NCBI GenBank assembly: GCA_951812775.1
Contig: OX638326.1
Coordinates: 1,996,335-2,060,334, forward strand
Direction of reading: 5' to 3'
DNA from: an uncultured Alphaproteobacteria bacterium
GTDB taxonomy: Bacteria > Pseudomonadota > Alphaproteobacteria > MPNO01 > UBA2964
DNA: 64,000 bases
The position numbers and the translations under genes were made by a program. Positions 8,114-16,468 of this stretch are shown piece after piece. Every line of letters starts with the position of its first letter. Positions within the stretch are counted from its first letter, which is position 1. The notes beneath the pieces are model-generated. The model was not told where the DNA came from and searched no databases. It saw only the letters and a list, made by a program, of their open reading frames with translations.

Positions 8114-10879
8114 ATGGCGGATAAGATAAGTTTTACACTGGACGGCAAAACCGTATCAGCGGATCTAGATGAAACGATCTGGCAAGTCGCAGAACGGCTG
8201 GGCACTGAAATCCCTCATTTATGTTATGCGCCAGAACCAGGCTATCGACCTGACGGGAATTGCCGTGCCTGCATGGTCGAAATTGACGGTGAACGGGTAC
8301 TGGCAGCTTCATGCATCCGCAAGCCAACAGCGGGCATGAACGTTACCACCGCGAGCGAGCGCGCCAGAAAGGCCCGTAAGATGGTCTTCGAATTACTGGT
8401 TGCCGATCAGCCAGCGCGTACAGAGCATCACGATGATGACTCCCGGTTTTGGCGTTGGGCCGATAAGGTCGGGGTTGAGTCGAGCCGTTTTCCGCCCAAA
8501 GAAACACCGCAGGCGGATCCAAGCCATCCTGCAATGGCGGTCAATCTGGATGCCTGCATAAACTGCACGCTCTGTGTTCGTGCCTGCCGCGAAGTACAGG
8601 TAAATGACGTCATCGGGATGGCGCAACGCGGATCCGAAGCCAAAATCGTGTTCGACCTTGATGATCCGATGGGCGACAGCACCTGTGTTGCCTGCGGCGA
8701 GTGTGTTCAAGCCTGCCCGACCGGCGCTCTGTTACCGAAATCTGTTACAAGTGATGAGCAGGCTGGGCGGACGCAGCCCGACCGCAAAGTGGACTCTGTC
8801 TGCCCCTATTGTGGGGTAGGTTGCCAGCTGACCTATCATTTAAAAGACGACGAACTTCTCTATGTCACCGGTCGCGAAGGACCAGCAAACGAAAACCGTC
8901 TGTGCGTTAAAGGGCGGTTTGGCTTCGATTATGCCCATCACCCCCACCGCCTGACTGTACCGCTGATCCGCAGGGATGACGCCCCGAAAAATGCGGTTGA
9001 AGATATCGACCCAGCTGATCCATTCACCCATTTTCATGAAGCCAGTTGGGAAGAAGCGCTAGAACGCGCCGCTGGCGGGTTACGTAACATTCGTGACACG
9101 CATGGGGGTGGCGCTCTGGCTGGCTTTGGCTCTGCCAAAGGGTCGAATGAAGAAGCCTATTTGTTCCAAAAACTGGTGCGGACCGGGTTTGGTACAAACA
9201 ATGTCGATCACTGCACCCGTCTTTGCCATGCATCCTCGGTTGCAGCGTTAATGGAATGTATCGGTTCGGGCGCTGTTACTGCGCCATTTACCGCCGTACG
9301 TGACGCTGAGGTCATTGTCGTTATCGGGGCAAATCCGACCGAAAATCATCCTGTCGCCGCAACGTTTTTCAAGCAGGCAGTTAAAGAAGGCAAAACGCTC
9401 ATTGTCATGGATCCACGGGGCCAAGCCCTGAAACGGCACGCAACGCATATGTTGCAATTCAAGCCCGGTGGCGATGTCTCGATGCTCAACGCCATTATGC
9501 ATGTCGTCGTCGAAGAAGAACTCTATGACGAGCAGTACATTCAGGCACATACCGACGGATTTGAAGAACTCAAAAAACATCTCGCTGACTTTCCTCCAGA
9601 AAAGATGGCGGAGGTTTGCGGGATCGACGCAGAGACATTGCGTACCGTCGCCCGCACATACGCCAAGTCGAACGCCTCAATCATTTTTTGGGGCATGGGT
9701 GTTTCACAACACATTCATGGTACCGACAACGCTCGCTGCCTGATCGATCTGTCGCTTATGACAGGACAAGTCGGTCGACCTGGAACTGGGCTGCACCCCT
9801 TACGCGGCCAGAACAATGTTCAAGGTGCCTCCGATGCCGGGCTTGTCCCGATGTTCTTTCCTGATTACCAGCTGGTGACCAAGGACGATGTCCGAACCAA
9901 GTTTGAAAAATTCTGGGATACCGAGCTCGACCCGGAACGCGGTCTGACCGTCGTTGAAATTATGGATGAGGTGTATGCCGGCGAAATTCGGGGCATGTAC
10001 GTTATGGGTGAGAATCCTGCAATGTCGGACCCGGATGCTCAGCATGCCCGTGAGGCGCTGGCCAAACTTGAGACACTGGTCGTCCAGGATATCTTCCTGA
10101 CAGAAACAGCGTTTCACGCCGATGTCGTATTACCGGCGTCCGCATGGCCGGAGAAAGACGGGACGGTCACCAATACGAATCGTCAGGTGCAGATGGGACG
10201 AAAGGCGCTTCCCTTGAAGGGCAACACCCAACAGGATTGGTGGATCATTCAGGAGATGGCGCGTGGTCTTGGGCTCGACTGGAATTACGAGCACCCTAGT
10301 GACGTATTTACAGAAATGGCACAGGTCATGCCATCGATGGAGAACATCACATGGGATCGTGTTAATCGTGAGAGCGCTGTTACATATCCGTGCGATGCGC
10401 CAGATATTCCAGGCAATGAGATTGTCTTCGGCGACGGTTTTCCAACTGAATCTGGCCATGGAAGAATGGTGGCGGCAGACATCGTGCCGCCCGCAGAACT
10501 TCCAGATGCTGATTACCCCATGGTGCTTACGACCGGCCGACAACTCGAACATTGGCACACCGGCGCGATCACCAGACGGGCTAGCGTCCTCGATGCTTTG
10601 GAACCCGAGGCCGTGGCCTGTCTGAATAACCGAGACATGCGTGATATGGGGGTCAAACCGGGAGAAATGGTACGTGTTGCGACCCGTCGCGGCATCCTGG
10701 AATTAAAGGCCAGAGTCGATCACGCCGTCCCACAGGGTGTTGTCTTTATTCCGTTTTGCTACGCGGAAGCTCCCGCAAACTTCCTGACTAATCCTCAGCT
10801 TGATCCCTTTGGTAAAATTCCCGAGTTCAAGTTTTGTGCCGCGCGGGTGGAGAGCGCCAAAGCTGCAGCAGCGGAATAG
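8114..10879 (+). CDS. fdsA: NAD-dependent formate dehydrogenase, molybdenum catalytic subunit FdsA
   Basis: A 921-residue subunit oxidising formate to CO2. An N-terminal [2Fe-2S] domain has CYAPEPGYRPDGNCRACMVE. Two ferredoxin [4Fe-4S] motifs follow: CINCTLCVRAC and CVACGECVQACP. The molybdopterin part starts with the [4Fe-4S] motif CPYCGVGC, and DHCTRLCHASS carries the active-site Cys. A C-terminal dinucleotide-binding domain begins near VLTTGRQLEHWHTG. The His-Cys3 cluster usual between the [2Fe-2S] and ferredoxin domains is absent: DQPARTEHHDDDSRFWRWAD has no Cys. It belongs with the FdsB-type subunit at 3875 and is matured by FdhD and MobA encoded nearby. Confidence 0.93.
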   Translation: MADKISFTLDGKTVSADLDETIWQVAERLGTEIPHLCYAPEPGYRPDGNCRACMVEIDGERVLAASCIRKPTAGMNVTTASERARKARKMVFELLVADQPARTEHHDDDSRFWRWADKVGVESSRFPPKETPQADPSHPAMAVNLDACINCTLCVRACREVQVNDVIGMAQRGSEAKIVFDLDDPMGDSTCVACGECVQACPTGALLPKSVTSDEQAGRTQPDRKVDSVCPYCGVGCQLTYHLKDDELLYVTGREGPANENRLCVKGRFGFDYAHHPHRLTVPLIRRDDAPKNAVEDIDPADPFTHFHEASWEEALERAAGGLRNIRDTHGGGALAGFGSAKGSNEEAYLFQKLVRTGFGTNNVDHCTRLCHASSVAALMECIGSGAVTAPFTAVRDAEVIVVIGANPTENHPVAATFFKQAVKEGKTLIVMDPRGQALKRHATHMLQFKPGGDVSMLNAIMHVVVEEELYDEQYIQAHTDGFEELKKHLADFPPEKMAEVCGIDAETLRTVARTYAKSNASIIFWGMGVSQHIHGTDNARCLIDLSLMTGQVGRPGTGLHPLRGQNNVQGASDAGLVPMFFPDYQLVTKDDVRTKFEKFWDTELDPERGLTVVEIMDEVYAGEIRGMYVMGENPAMSDPDAQHAREALAKLETLVVQDIFLTETAFHADVVLPASAWPEKDGTVTNTNRQVQMGRKALPLKGNTQQDWWIIQEMARGLGLDWNYEHPSDVFTEMAQVMPSMENITWDRVNRESAVTYPCDAPDIPGNEIVFGDGFPTESGHGRMVAADIVPPAELPDADYPMVLTTGRQLEHWHTGAITRRASVLDALEPEAVACLNNRDMRDMGVKPGEMVRVATRRGILELKARVDHAVPQGVVFIPFCYAEAPANFLTNPQLDPFGKIPEFKFCAARVESAKAAAAE

Positions 10880-10887
10880 ACCTGAAA

Positions 10888-11283
10888 TTAGCTTTTGGCC
10901 GCAGGCTTTAGAAGCCGGGCAAAGTCAGCAATTTCTTTGCGAACAACTTTACCGGCTTTGTCTTCCATAGACCGATAACGCGTCAGGGCGTCAAAGCCCG
11001 CCTCAGTAACTTGTGCTCCTCCACCGCCCGATCCACCTGCATTGGTAACGACCAGCGGCGCTTTAAAATCACCATTCATGGCTTCAATGAGTTTCCATGC
11101 ACGGCGATAAGACATACCCTTTTCACGAGCCGCACCGGTAATTGACCCGGTTCTATCCACCGCTTCCAGCAAGGCGACCTTGCCAGGACCGAGGGCTAGA
11201 GCTGCGCCAAGCAAAATTCTAAGTGTTGGGGTTTCTTCACGGGTTTTCGCCATGGTGCCGATCAAACTACCTGAACCCGCCAT
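10888..11283 (-). CDS. ModE-like winged-helix transcription regulator
   Basis: A protein of up to 131 residues matching the N-terminal DNA-binding domain of ModE. It has LLEAVDRTGSITGAAREKGM, SYRRAWKLIEAMN, a glycine-rich wing NAGGSGGGGAQVTEAG and a final helix. The C-terminal molybdate-binding (TOBE) domains of full ModE are missing, so it binds DNA but may not sense molybdate itself. The start may be the ATG at 11253 (MAKTREETPTLRIL). It lies 3 bases after mobA in the same direction. Its place among molybdenum genes supports a role in controlling them, but that is inference. Confidence 0.8.
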   Translation of the reverse strand: MAGSGSLIGTMAKTREETPTLRILLGAALALGPGKVALLEAVDRTGSITGAAREKGMSYRRAWKLIEAMNGDFKAPLVVTNAGGSGGGGAQVTEAGFDALTRYRSMEDKAGKVVRKEIADFARLLKPAAKS

Positions 11284-11286
11284 TCG

Positions 11287-11910
11287 TCAAGATAACGAAC
11301 GCAGAACCTCTTCGGCTTTAGCGAGGTCTTCCGGTCGATTTACATTCATGAACGGGTCAACAGGCACTGATGTCCAGGTCACCCGAACCAGGTGATAGCG
11401 CGCTGTCCAGACGTCAACTTTTCGAATGTCTTCGTCAACCAGGGCGCGACGCAGGTCCTTAGCCAATGAGATTGGCCACAATCCAAAGACAGGTTGATCA
11501 CGTTCGTTAGAAGATGCGCAGGCCAGATCACCATTTTGCTGTTTGATTGCTTCAAACATCTTGGAAACGAGATTAGTGGGCGCAAACGGCGCATCACAGG
11601 CAAAACTCGCAACCCACCGGCAATCTGGCCTGTTCTCTTGAACCCATTCCAGCCCTGTCAGGATACCTGCCAGTGGCCCTGCGAAACCATCGACGACATC
11701 GGGGATGACGGGCAATCCATAATCATCGAAACGACCAGGATCGCCATTGGCATTGAGGATGAGATCGTCGACCTGTGGCGTGGCACAATCAATTACGCGC
11801 TTCAGTAATGTTGTTCCCGCCAGAACGCGCAAACACTTGTCACCGCCACCCATCCGGCGTGATTGTCCGCCTGCCAGCAGCAGACCGCAAACACCTCCGT
11901 CAATCGGCAT
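11287..11910 (-). CDS. mobA: Molybdenum cofactor guanylyltransferase MobA
   Basis: Transfers GMP from GTP to molybdopterin, making the guanine dinucleotide cofactor used by formate dehydrogenase. The N-terminus MPIDGGVCGLLLAGGQSRRM contains the nucleotidyltransferase signature LLLAGGxSxRMGxxDK. Later SFACDAPF is the metal-binding Asp region and FMNVNRPEDL is the family C-terminus. The start at 11910 fits the family better than longer options and overlaps the end of the GIY-YIG gene by 11 bases, suggesting translational coupling. Confidence 0.9.
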   Translation of the reverse strand: MPIDGGVCGLLLAGGQSRRMGGGDKCLRVLAGTTLLKRVIDCATPQVDDLILNANGDPGRFDDYGLPVIPDVVDGFAGPLAGILTGLEWVQENRPDCRWVASFACDAPFAPTNLVSKMFEAIKQQNGDLACASSNERDQPVFGLWPISLAKDLRRALVDEDIRKVDVWTARYHLVRVTWTSVPVDPFMNVNRPEDLAKAEEVLRSLS

Positions 11911-12493
11911 CCACAAATTCCTCACGTTCCGCGGTAATCTCAATCGGCGTCGTCCCGACCACATTTTCGATCACGGCCCGCCCAACAGCGTCAACATTTG
12001 AGAAATCCGAGATAATGGAAATGTTGTGATCGAATTCTCCGGGATTGATCGTTTGAATATTTTCAGGTTTTTCCTGCATAAGACCTTCAGCCCGCGCCTT
12101 CAACATCGCTTCGATCAGCGTCAAATAATCAGCGTCGAACCCATCTTGTGCCAACGCGAAATAGAACTGCGTTCTAAGCGCTTCTTCTATAGCCATCGGC
12201 CCAACAGCCTCAATTTCGTTCAAAGTCGCAAAACGATTTTCAGTATTTTGAAACTCTACTGCCAGGCGATCCCTATCCCGCAAGGTTTGCTGGAGTGACA
12301 GCAATCGGGTCAGATGCTGATCAAACCGCGTCACTAAATGCGTGGACTGACCGACATAGGCAATGGCTCGCTCATTCTCATAGAGTTTAAGCCGAAGATA
12401 GACCCCAGGCTGATTGATATTTTCAATAGCATCGGCTTCAGTTGGAAAGTTTCCTGAACGGACCGGACCACGCCAGCATAGATATAGCTCCAT
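11900..12493 (-). CDS. GIY-YIG-fold protein of unknown role
   Basis: A 197-residue protein. Residues 30-61 look like a GIY-YIG core: GVYLR (Tyr32), then AYVGQS (Tyr46) and TRFDQH (Arg56), matching the two tyrosines and arginine of this nuclease fold. The rest is mainly helical and I do not recognise it. It sits between fdhD and mobA with an 11-base spacer to fdhD and an overlap with mobA, so it is almost certainly cotranscribed with molybdoenzyme maturation genes. I cannot say whether it is an active nuclease; a catalytic Glu is not obvious. Confidence 0.65.
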   Translation of the reverse strand: MELYLCWRGPVRSGNFPTEADAIENINQPGVYLRLKLYENERAIAYVGQSTHLVTRFDQHLTRLLSLQQTLRDRDRLAVEFQNTENRFATLNEIEAVGPMAIEEALRTQFYFALAQDGFDADYLTLIEAMLKARAEGLMQEKPENIQTINPGEFDHNISIISDFSNVDAVGRAVIENVVGTTPIEITAEREEFVDAD

Positions 12494-12504
12494 GTCCTGC
12501 CCGC

Positions 12505-13386
12505 CTATTTAACGTCTTTTGAAGACGCTGCCTTACGCTGTATTGAGCTGGGCTCGTCATCGACATCGTCGGTTTTTGCATCAAATTTAATGCGACTATC
12601 ACCGGCAAGCGCCAGAAACCTTCTTCCACGCGCCCTGCCAATCAGCGTCAGGTTGGCCTGACGGGCCAGTTCCACGCCCCACGCCGTAAACCCCGATCGG
12701 GAAATCAAAATGGGAATTTCCATTTGGACTGTTTTGATCACCATCTCGCTGGTAAGCCGTCCTGTCGTATAAAACATCTTACCGGCCGGTTTTATCCCGT
12801 TGAGGAACATATAGCCGGCAATTTTATCGACCGCGTTGTGCCGACCTACATCTTCCATGTAGACCAGCGGTGCATCTTGCTCGCAGAGGACGCAACCGTG
12901 AATGGCCCCGGCTTCGAGATACAGGCTGGGGGTCATATTGATTTTTTTTGACAAGGCATAGAGCCAGGATGTTCGCAATTCTGCGGCGGGGTCGAGCGTT
13001 ATTTCTTCAAACTTCTCCATGACATCGCCGAAAACAGTCCCGACCGCGCATCCGGAAGTCCGCGTTTTTTTCTTCAATTTTTGTTCATAATCGGTTTCGC
13101 GTTCGGTTCTGACGACGACGGTGTCTATTTCCGCGTCGTAATCAATCGACGAAATGATATCGTCCTGCTGCAGCATGTTCTGGTTCAACAAAAATCCAAC
13201 CGCGAGACAGTCGGGATAATCGCCGATGGTCATCATTGTGACGATTTCCTGACCATTGAGATACAAGGTCAGCGGCCGTTCGACGGTCACATTTGTATCC
13301 ACATATTGTCCCTCATGATCGACACCACTGACCCGTTCGGTGAGTCCCGGATCTTGAGGGTGCGGTAAGATTAGATAGCCGATCAT
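12505..13386 (-). CDS. fdhD: Formate dehydrogenase sulfurtransferase FdhD
   Basis: Sulfur carrier that sulfurates the molybdenum cofactor of formate dehydrogenase. Family features include VERPLTLYLNG, MEDVGRHNAVDKIAGY and FYTTGRLTSEMVIKT, and the C-terminal ISRSGFTAWGVELARQANLT. At the place of the usual CxxC loop it has SGCAVGT with one Cys, while HGCVLC appears where many relatives have a GxxHxA segment. The ATG at 13386 (MIGYLILPHPQDPG) gives 293 residues, normal for the family; an open extension further upstream is unlikely to be translated. First gene of the fdhD, GIY-YIG, mobA, modE-like run. Confidence 0.88.
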   Translation of the reverse strand: MIGYLILPHPQDPGLTERVSGVDHEGQYVDTNVTVERPLTLYLNGQEIVTMMTIGDYPDCLAVGFLLNQNMLQQDDIISSIDYDAEIDTVVVRTERETDYEQKLKKKTRTSGCAVGTVFGDVMEKFEEITLDPAAELRTSWLYALSKKINMTPSLYLEAGAIHGCVLCEQDAPLVYMEDVGRHNAVDKIAGYMFLNGIKPAGKMFYTTGRLTSEMVIKTVQMEIPILISRSGFTAWGVELARQANLTLIGRARGRRFLALAGDSRIKFDAKTDDVDDEPSSIQRKAASSKDVK

Positions 13387-13471
13387 TGGGTATATATGTC
13401 CTTTCGCCTGATCACGGGCAATAGAAATGCTGGCAATGAAATCCACTGTAAGGTATTTAACATTAATCGAT

Positions 13472-13498
13472 GTTCGATCCGAATAGCATGAATCGAAC
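13472..13498. repeat. Inverted repeat GTTCGAT-N13-ATCGAAC
   Basis: Perfect 7-bp arms at 13472-13478 and 13492-13498, in the divergent space between fdhD and the histidine kinase. The spacing would suit a dimeric regulator, but no regulator can be named. Confidence 0.45.
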
Positions 13499-13566
13499 AG
13501 GTGTAGGGTTGGTCGAACGGTTAGAGCTGCGGCAACAAAGCAACGGGCTGCACTCAAAACCAGGGA

Positions 13567-15345
13567 GTGATTAGCGTGGATGGGCAATCAAAGGGGCGCC
13601 CTAACGATATACTAAATGGTATAACGGAGGCACCTGTCGCGCCTGAGAAAAAACATACGCTTTATAATATAGCTGATCAAAAAGGCCGCGAGGCCAAAGG
13701 ATCGGACTTGCCTTCCGACGACCAATTGACCAATCCCGGTTCCGCGACCTCGGCGGCAACCGAAACAGACGGAAACTTCATTCCATCGGCTCTCGTTGAG
13801 CGCCTGCCACCGATGTATCACGCTGATCGCGACCGGCATCTTGTTTTTCGAAACAAAGAATTCAATGACATCGCACAAGCGACATTCCCAGAATTCCGCA
13901 GTCAGGAAAGACGCGAGCAGCGGAACCCTCTCGCCCCATTCGAATTACGAGAGATATTTGACCGCCTGAATGCTGGCGAAGAGGTCGTCAAACTCCGTCA
14001 AACTGCGGAAATTAATGGCGCAACGAGACATTTTCGATCAACCCATTTCAGAATTGAAGAGGGGGGCGAATTAATCGGGTTCGGTGGTATTTACACGGAT
14101 GTAACGCTTGAAGCAGAAGCCGTTATGCAATCTGCGAAATCTGAAGCTCGCTTTCAGGATGTTATCCGATCCGCTTCCGATTGGGTTTGGGAAACGGATC
14201 ACAATCTTAACCTTACCTATGTTTCGAACCGAATTGCGGAAGCTCTCGAAACACCACCCGCGGAATTAGCCGGTCGACATCTCTTTACGATTGGGGAATT
14301 TGAAGAAAGTCCAGAGAACGGATCCGCGAGGCCCGACCTCGCCGTTGCCCTCATGCCGTTTAGAGGACGTATTTTCCTGATGCCCGATAAACGTCGTCAG
14401 GGGCGCCGAATTTCGATGACAGGCGTTCCGGTATTTGACGAACATTCGGGAAGTTTTACAGGATATCGCGGAACAGGCACCAACGTTACCCGCCAACACG
14501 AAATTGAGTTGCGGGCGCGTAAAACGCAGGAGGTTCTGGAATCGAGCCTCAAGGAACTGCGGGAACGAAACATGGAGCTCGACCGGGCATTACAGGAAGC
14601 TCGATCTGCAGCTCGGGCCAAGACTGATTTTCTCGGAAAAATGAGCCACGAACTCAGAACACCCTTAAACGCAATCATCGGCTTTTCCGAGATGTCCATT
14701 CAGCAGGCGTTTGGATCCCTTAACGCCCGTTACCTCAGCTATTTCCGCGACATTCACGGCGCGGCCTATCATCTGCTCAATATCATTAATGATATTCTGG
14801 ACGCGGTGAATATTGATTCTTCGAAAATCAGTGTAGCACCGCGCGCTATTTGTCTCGCTGATGTCGTTTCACAGGCGAAATCTATTGTCGCCGTTCGGGC
14901 AGAGCAAAGCGAAATTGATCTCAGTGCGGTCGAAGTATCGCGGGAATGGGCTGTCATTGCTGACCCCGATCGAACCCGGCAAATACTGGTCAATCTTTTA
15001 AATAATGCAATCAAGTTCACAAATTCAGGTGGATCGGTCGGCATTGACGTAAAGGCAACCAATAGAGATACCGTGGCCTTCACCGTTTGGGATACAGGAA
15101 TTGGCATTCCAGACGACCAACATCACCAGATTTTCGAGAGTTTTCACCAGGTCGATTCTAACTTGTTGAGCACGCCAACAGAAGGTACCGTCCTCGGCCT
15201 CACAATTTCCAGACAGTTGGCTCAACTTATGGGTGGCGAGATTTCAGTCGATAGCACCCCTAATCGCGGCGCACGATTCACCGTCAGCTTGCCAAAAGCA
15301 AATAGCCGCGATGTCGCGGAACAGGACCTCGATAGCTACTCTTAA
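13567..15345 (+). CDS. PAS-domain sensor histidine kinase
   Basis: A kinase of about 590 residues with no visible membrane segment. Two PAS-like regions (about 80-180 and 190-310) precede a HisKA domain with FLGKMSHELRTPLNAIIGF (His361). The HATPase has N-box NLLNNAIKFT, G1 DTGIGIP and a G2 region written GTVLGLTIS instead of the usual GTGLGLAI. The kinase core resembles the PleC/DivJ class. GTG at 13567 opens the frame, but GTG at 13576, with AGGGA about 8 bases upstream, is the better start. No response regulator is adjacent. Confidence 0.85.
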   Translation: MISVDGQSKGRPNDILNGITEAPVAPEKKHTLYNIADQKGREAKGSDLPSDDQLTNPGSATSAATETDGNFIPSALVERLPPMYHADRDRHLVFRNKEFNDIAQATFPEFRSQERREQRNPLAPFELREIFDRLNAGEEVVKLRQTAEINGATRHFRSTHFRIEEGGELIGFGGIYTDVTLEAEAVMQSAKSEARFQDVIRSASDWVWETDHNLNLTYVSNRIAEALETPPAELAGRHLFTIGEFEESPENGSARPDLAVALMPFRGRIFLMPDKRRQGRRISMTGVPVFDEHSGSFTGYRGTGTNVTRQHEIELRARKTQEVLESSLKELRERNMELDRALQEARSAARAKTDFLGKMSHELRTPLNAIIGFSEMSIQQAFGSLNARYLSYFRDIHGAAYHLLNIINDILDAVNIDSSKISVAPRAICLADVVSQAKSIVAVRAEQSEIDLSAVEVSREWAVIADPDRTRQILVNLLNNAIKFTNSGGSVGIDVKATNRDTVAFTVWDTGIGIPDDQHHQIFESFHQVDSNLLSTPTEGTVLGLTISRQLAQLMGGEISVDSTPNRGARFTVSLPKANSRDVAEQDLDSYS

Positions 15346-15386
15346 TTTCACGGTAAGAAGCTAGCCCCCTTTTTCTTTTGCTAGAA

Positions 15387-15416
15387 CAGCGCTATATTCC
15401 TTCGTATATAGCGCTG
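15387..15416. repeat. Perfect 11-bp inverted repeat before moaA
   Basis: Arms CAGCGCTATAT (15387-15397) and ATATAGCGCTG (15406-15416) with an 8-base loop. It lies between the kinase stop and moaA with no T run after it, so an operator or a leader hairpin is as likely as a terminator. Confidence 0.6.
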
Positions 15417-15451
15417 CGGTAATCACCGCCTTTTGCAGCCAAGGAAATTCG

Positions 15452-16456
15452 ATGGATGGACCTCTTATCGACCCGCATGGGCGGGCAGTAACGTATTTGC
15501 GGGTATCGGTCACGGACCGGTGCGATTTTCGCTGCGTATACTGTATGGCGGAGGACATGACATTCCTCCCGAAAAAGGATGTCCTTTCCCTGGAAGAACT
15601 AGAGACAATTTGCTCTTCTTTCGTATCACGTGGTGTCACAAAGCTTCGAATGACCGGTGGCGAACCTCTCGTAAGGCGCGATGTCATGTGGCTGTTCCGC
15701 AAGCTGTCGCGCCATTTGGGAACCGGGGCACTCGAAGAGCTTACATTGACAACAAATGGCAGCCAGTTGGATCGATTTGCCGACGAACTTGCCGATATCG
15801 GGGTACGCCGAATTAATGTGTCACTCGACACGTTAGATGATGACAAATTTGCCGAGATAACCCGCTGGGGACGACTGGAAAAAGTAAAAACCGGTCTTGC
15901 CGCGGCGAAACGGGCGGGCATAGCCATTAAAATTAATGCCGTTGCGCTGCGTGGCGTCAATGATGACGAATTTAACACGCTCGTCCAATGGTGTGGAGAT
16001 GAGGGTTTCGATCTTACCTTTATCGAAGTCATGCCGATGGGCGAAATTGGTGAAGAGGCACGACTCGATCAATATATGCCACTCTCCATGGTTCGGGCAC
16101 AACTCAACGAAAAATGGACCCTCAACGACATCGATTATTCTACGGGTGGTCCGGCGCGATATGTCGAGGTCAAGGAGACCGGTGGCCGTATTGGATTTAT
16201 TACGCCGCTTACCCACAATTTTTGTGAAAGCTGCAACCGGGTTCGGCTGACCTGCACAGGAACACTCTATATGTGCCTTGGCCAGGAAGACGCTGCCGAT
16301 TTACGGGTAGCTGTAAGAAAAGAAGATAACGGCGCAACCCTGATGGCGACAATAGATGAAGCGATTGGCCGGAAACCCAAGGGACATGACTTTATCATCG
16401 ACCGCCGCCGCAGAGATCCTTTAGTCCCGCGCCATATGAGCGTTACTGGCGGCTAA
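15452..16456 (+). CDS. moaA: GTP 3',8-cyclase MoaA
   Basis: Radical SAM enzyme for the first step of molybdenum cofactor synthesis. The N-terminal SAM cluster CDFRCVYC and the GEPL strand [13 protein letters not shown] are clear. The second [4Fe-4S] cluster is [15 protein letters not shown]. The C-terminus ends MSVTGG, carrying the Gly-Gly tail needed by the family. At 334 residues it is the usual length. The downstream disrupted aminotransferase starts 12 bases later. It supplies cofactor to FdsA and MsrP in this window. Confidence 0.95.
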   Translation: MDGPLIDPHGRAVTYLRVSVTDRCDFRCVYCMAEDMTFLPKKDVLSLEELETICSSFVSRGVTKLRMTGGEPLVRRDVMWLFRKLSRHLGTGALEELTLTTNGSQLDRFADELADIGVRRINVSLDTLDDDKFAEITRWGRLEKVKTGLAAAKRAGIAIKINAVALRGVNDDEFNTLVQWCGDEGFDLTFIEVMPMGEIGEEARLDQYMPLSMVRAQLNEKWTLNDIDYSTGGPARYVEVKETGGRIGFITPLTHNFCESCNRVRLTCTGTLYMCLGQEDAADLRVAVRKEDNGATLMATIDEAIGRKPKGHDFIIDRRRRDPLVPRHMSVTGG

Positions 16457-16468
16457 TTACCGGCTGTC

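Noticed and set aside
15361..16032. 223-codon minus-strand ORF opposite moaA
   Set aside because: Ser-rich translation typical of an antisense frame; moaA motifs on the plus strand are decisive.
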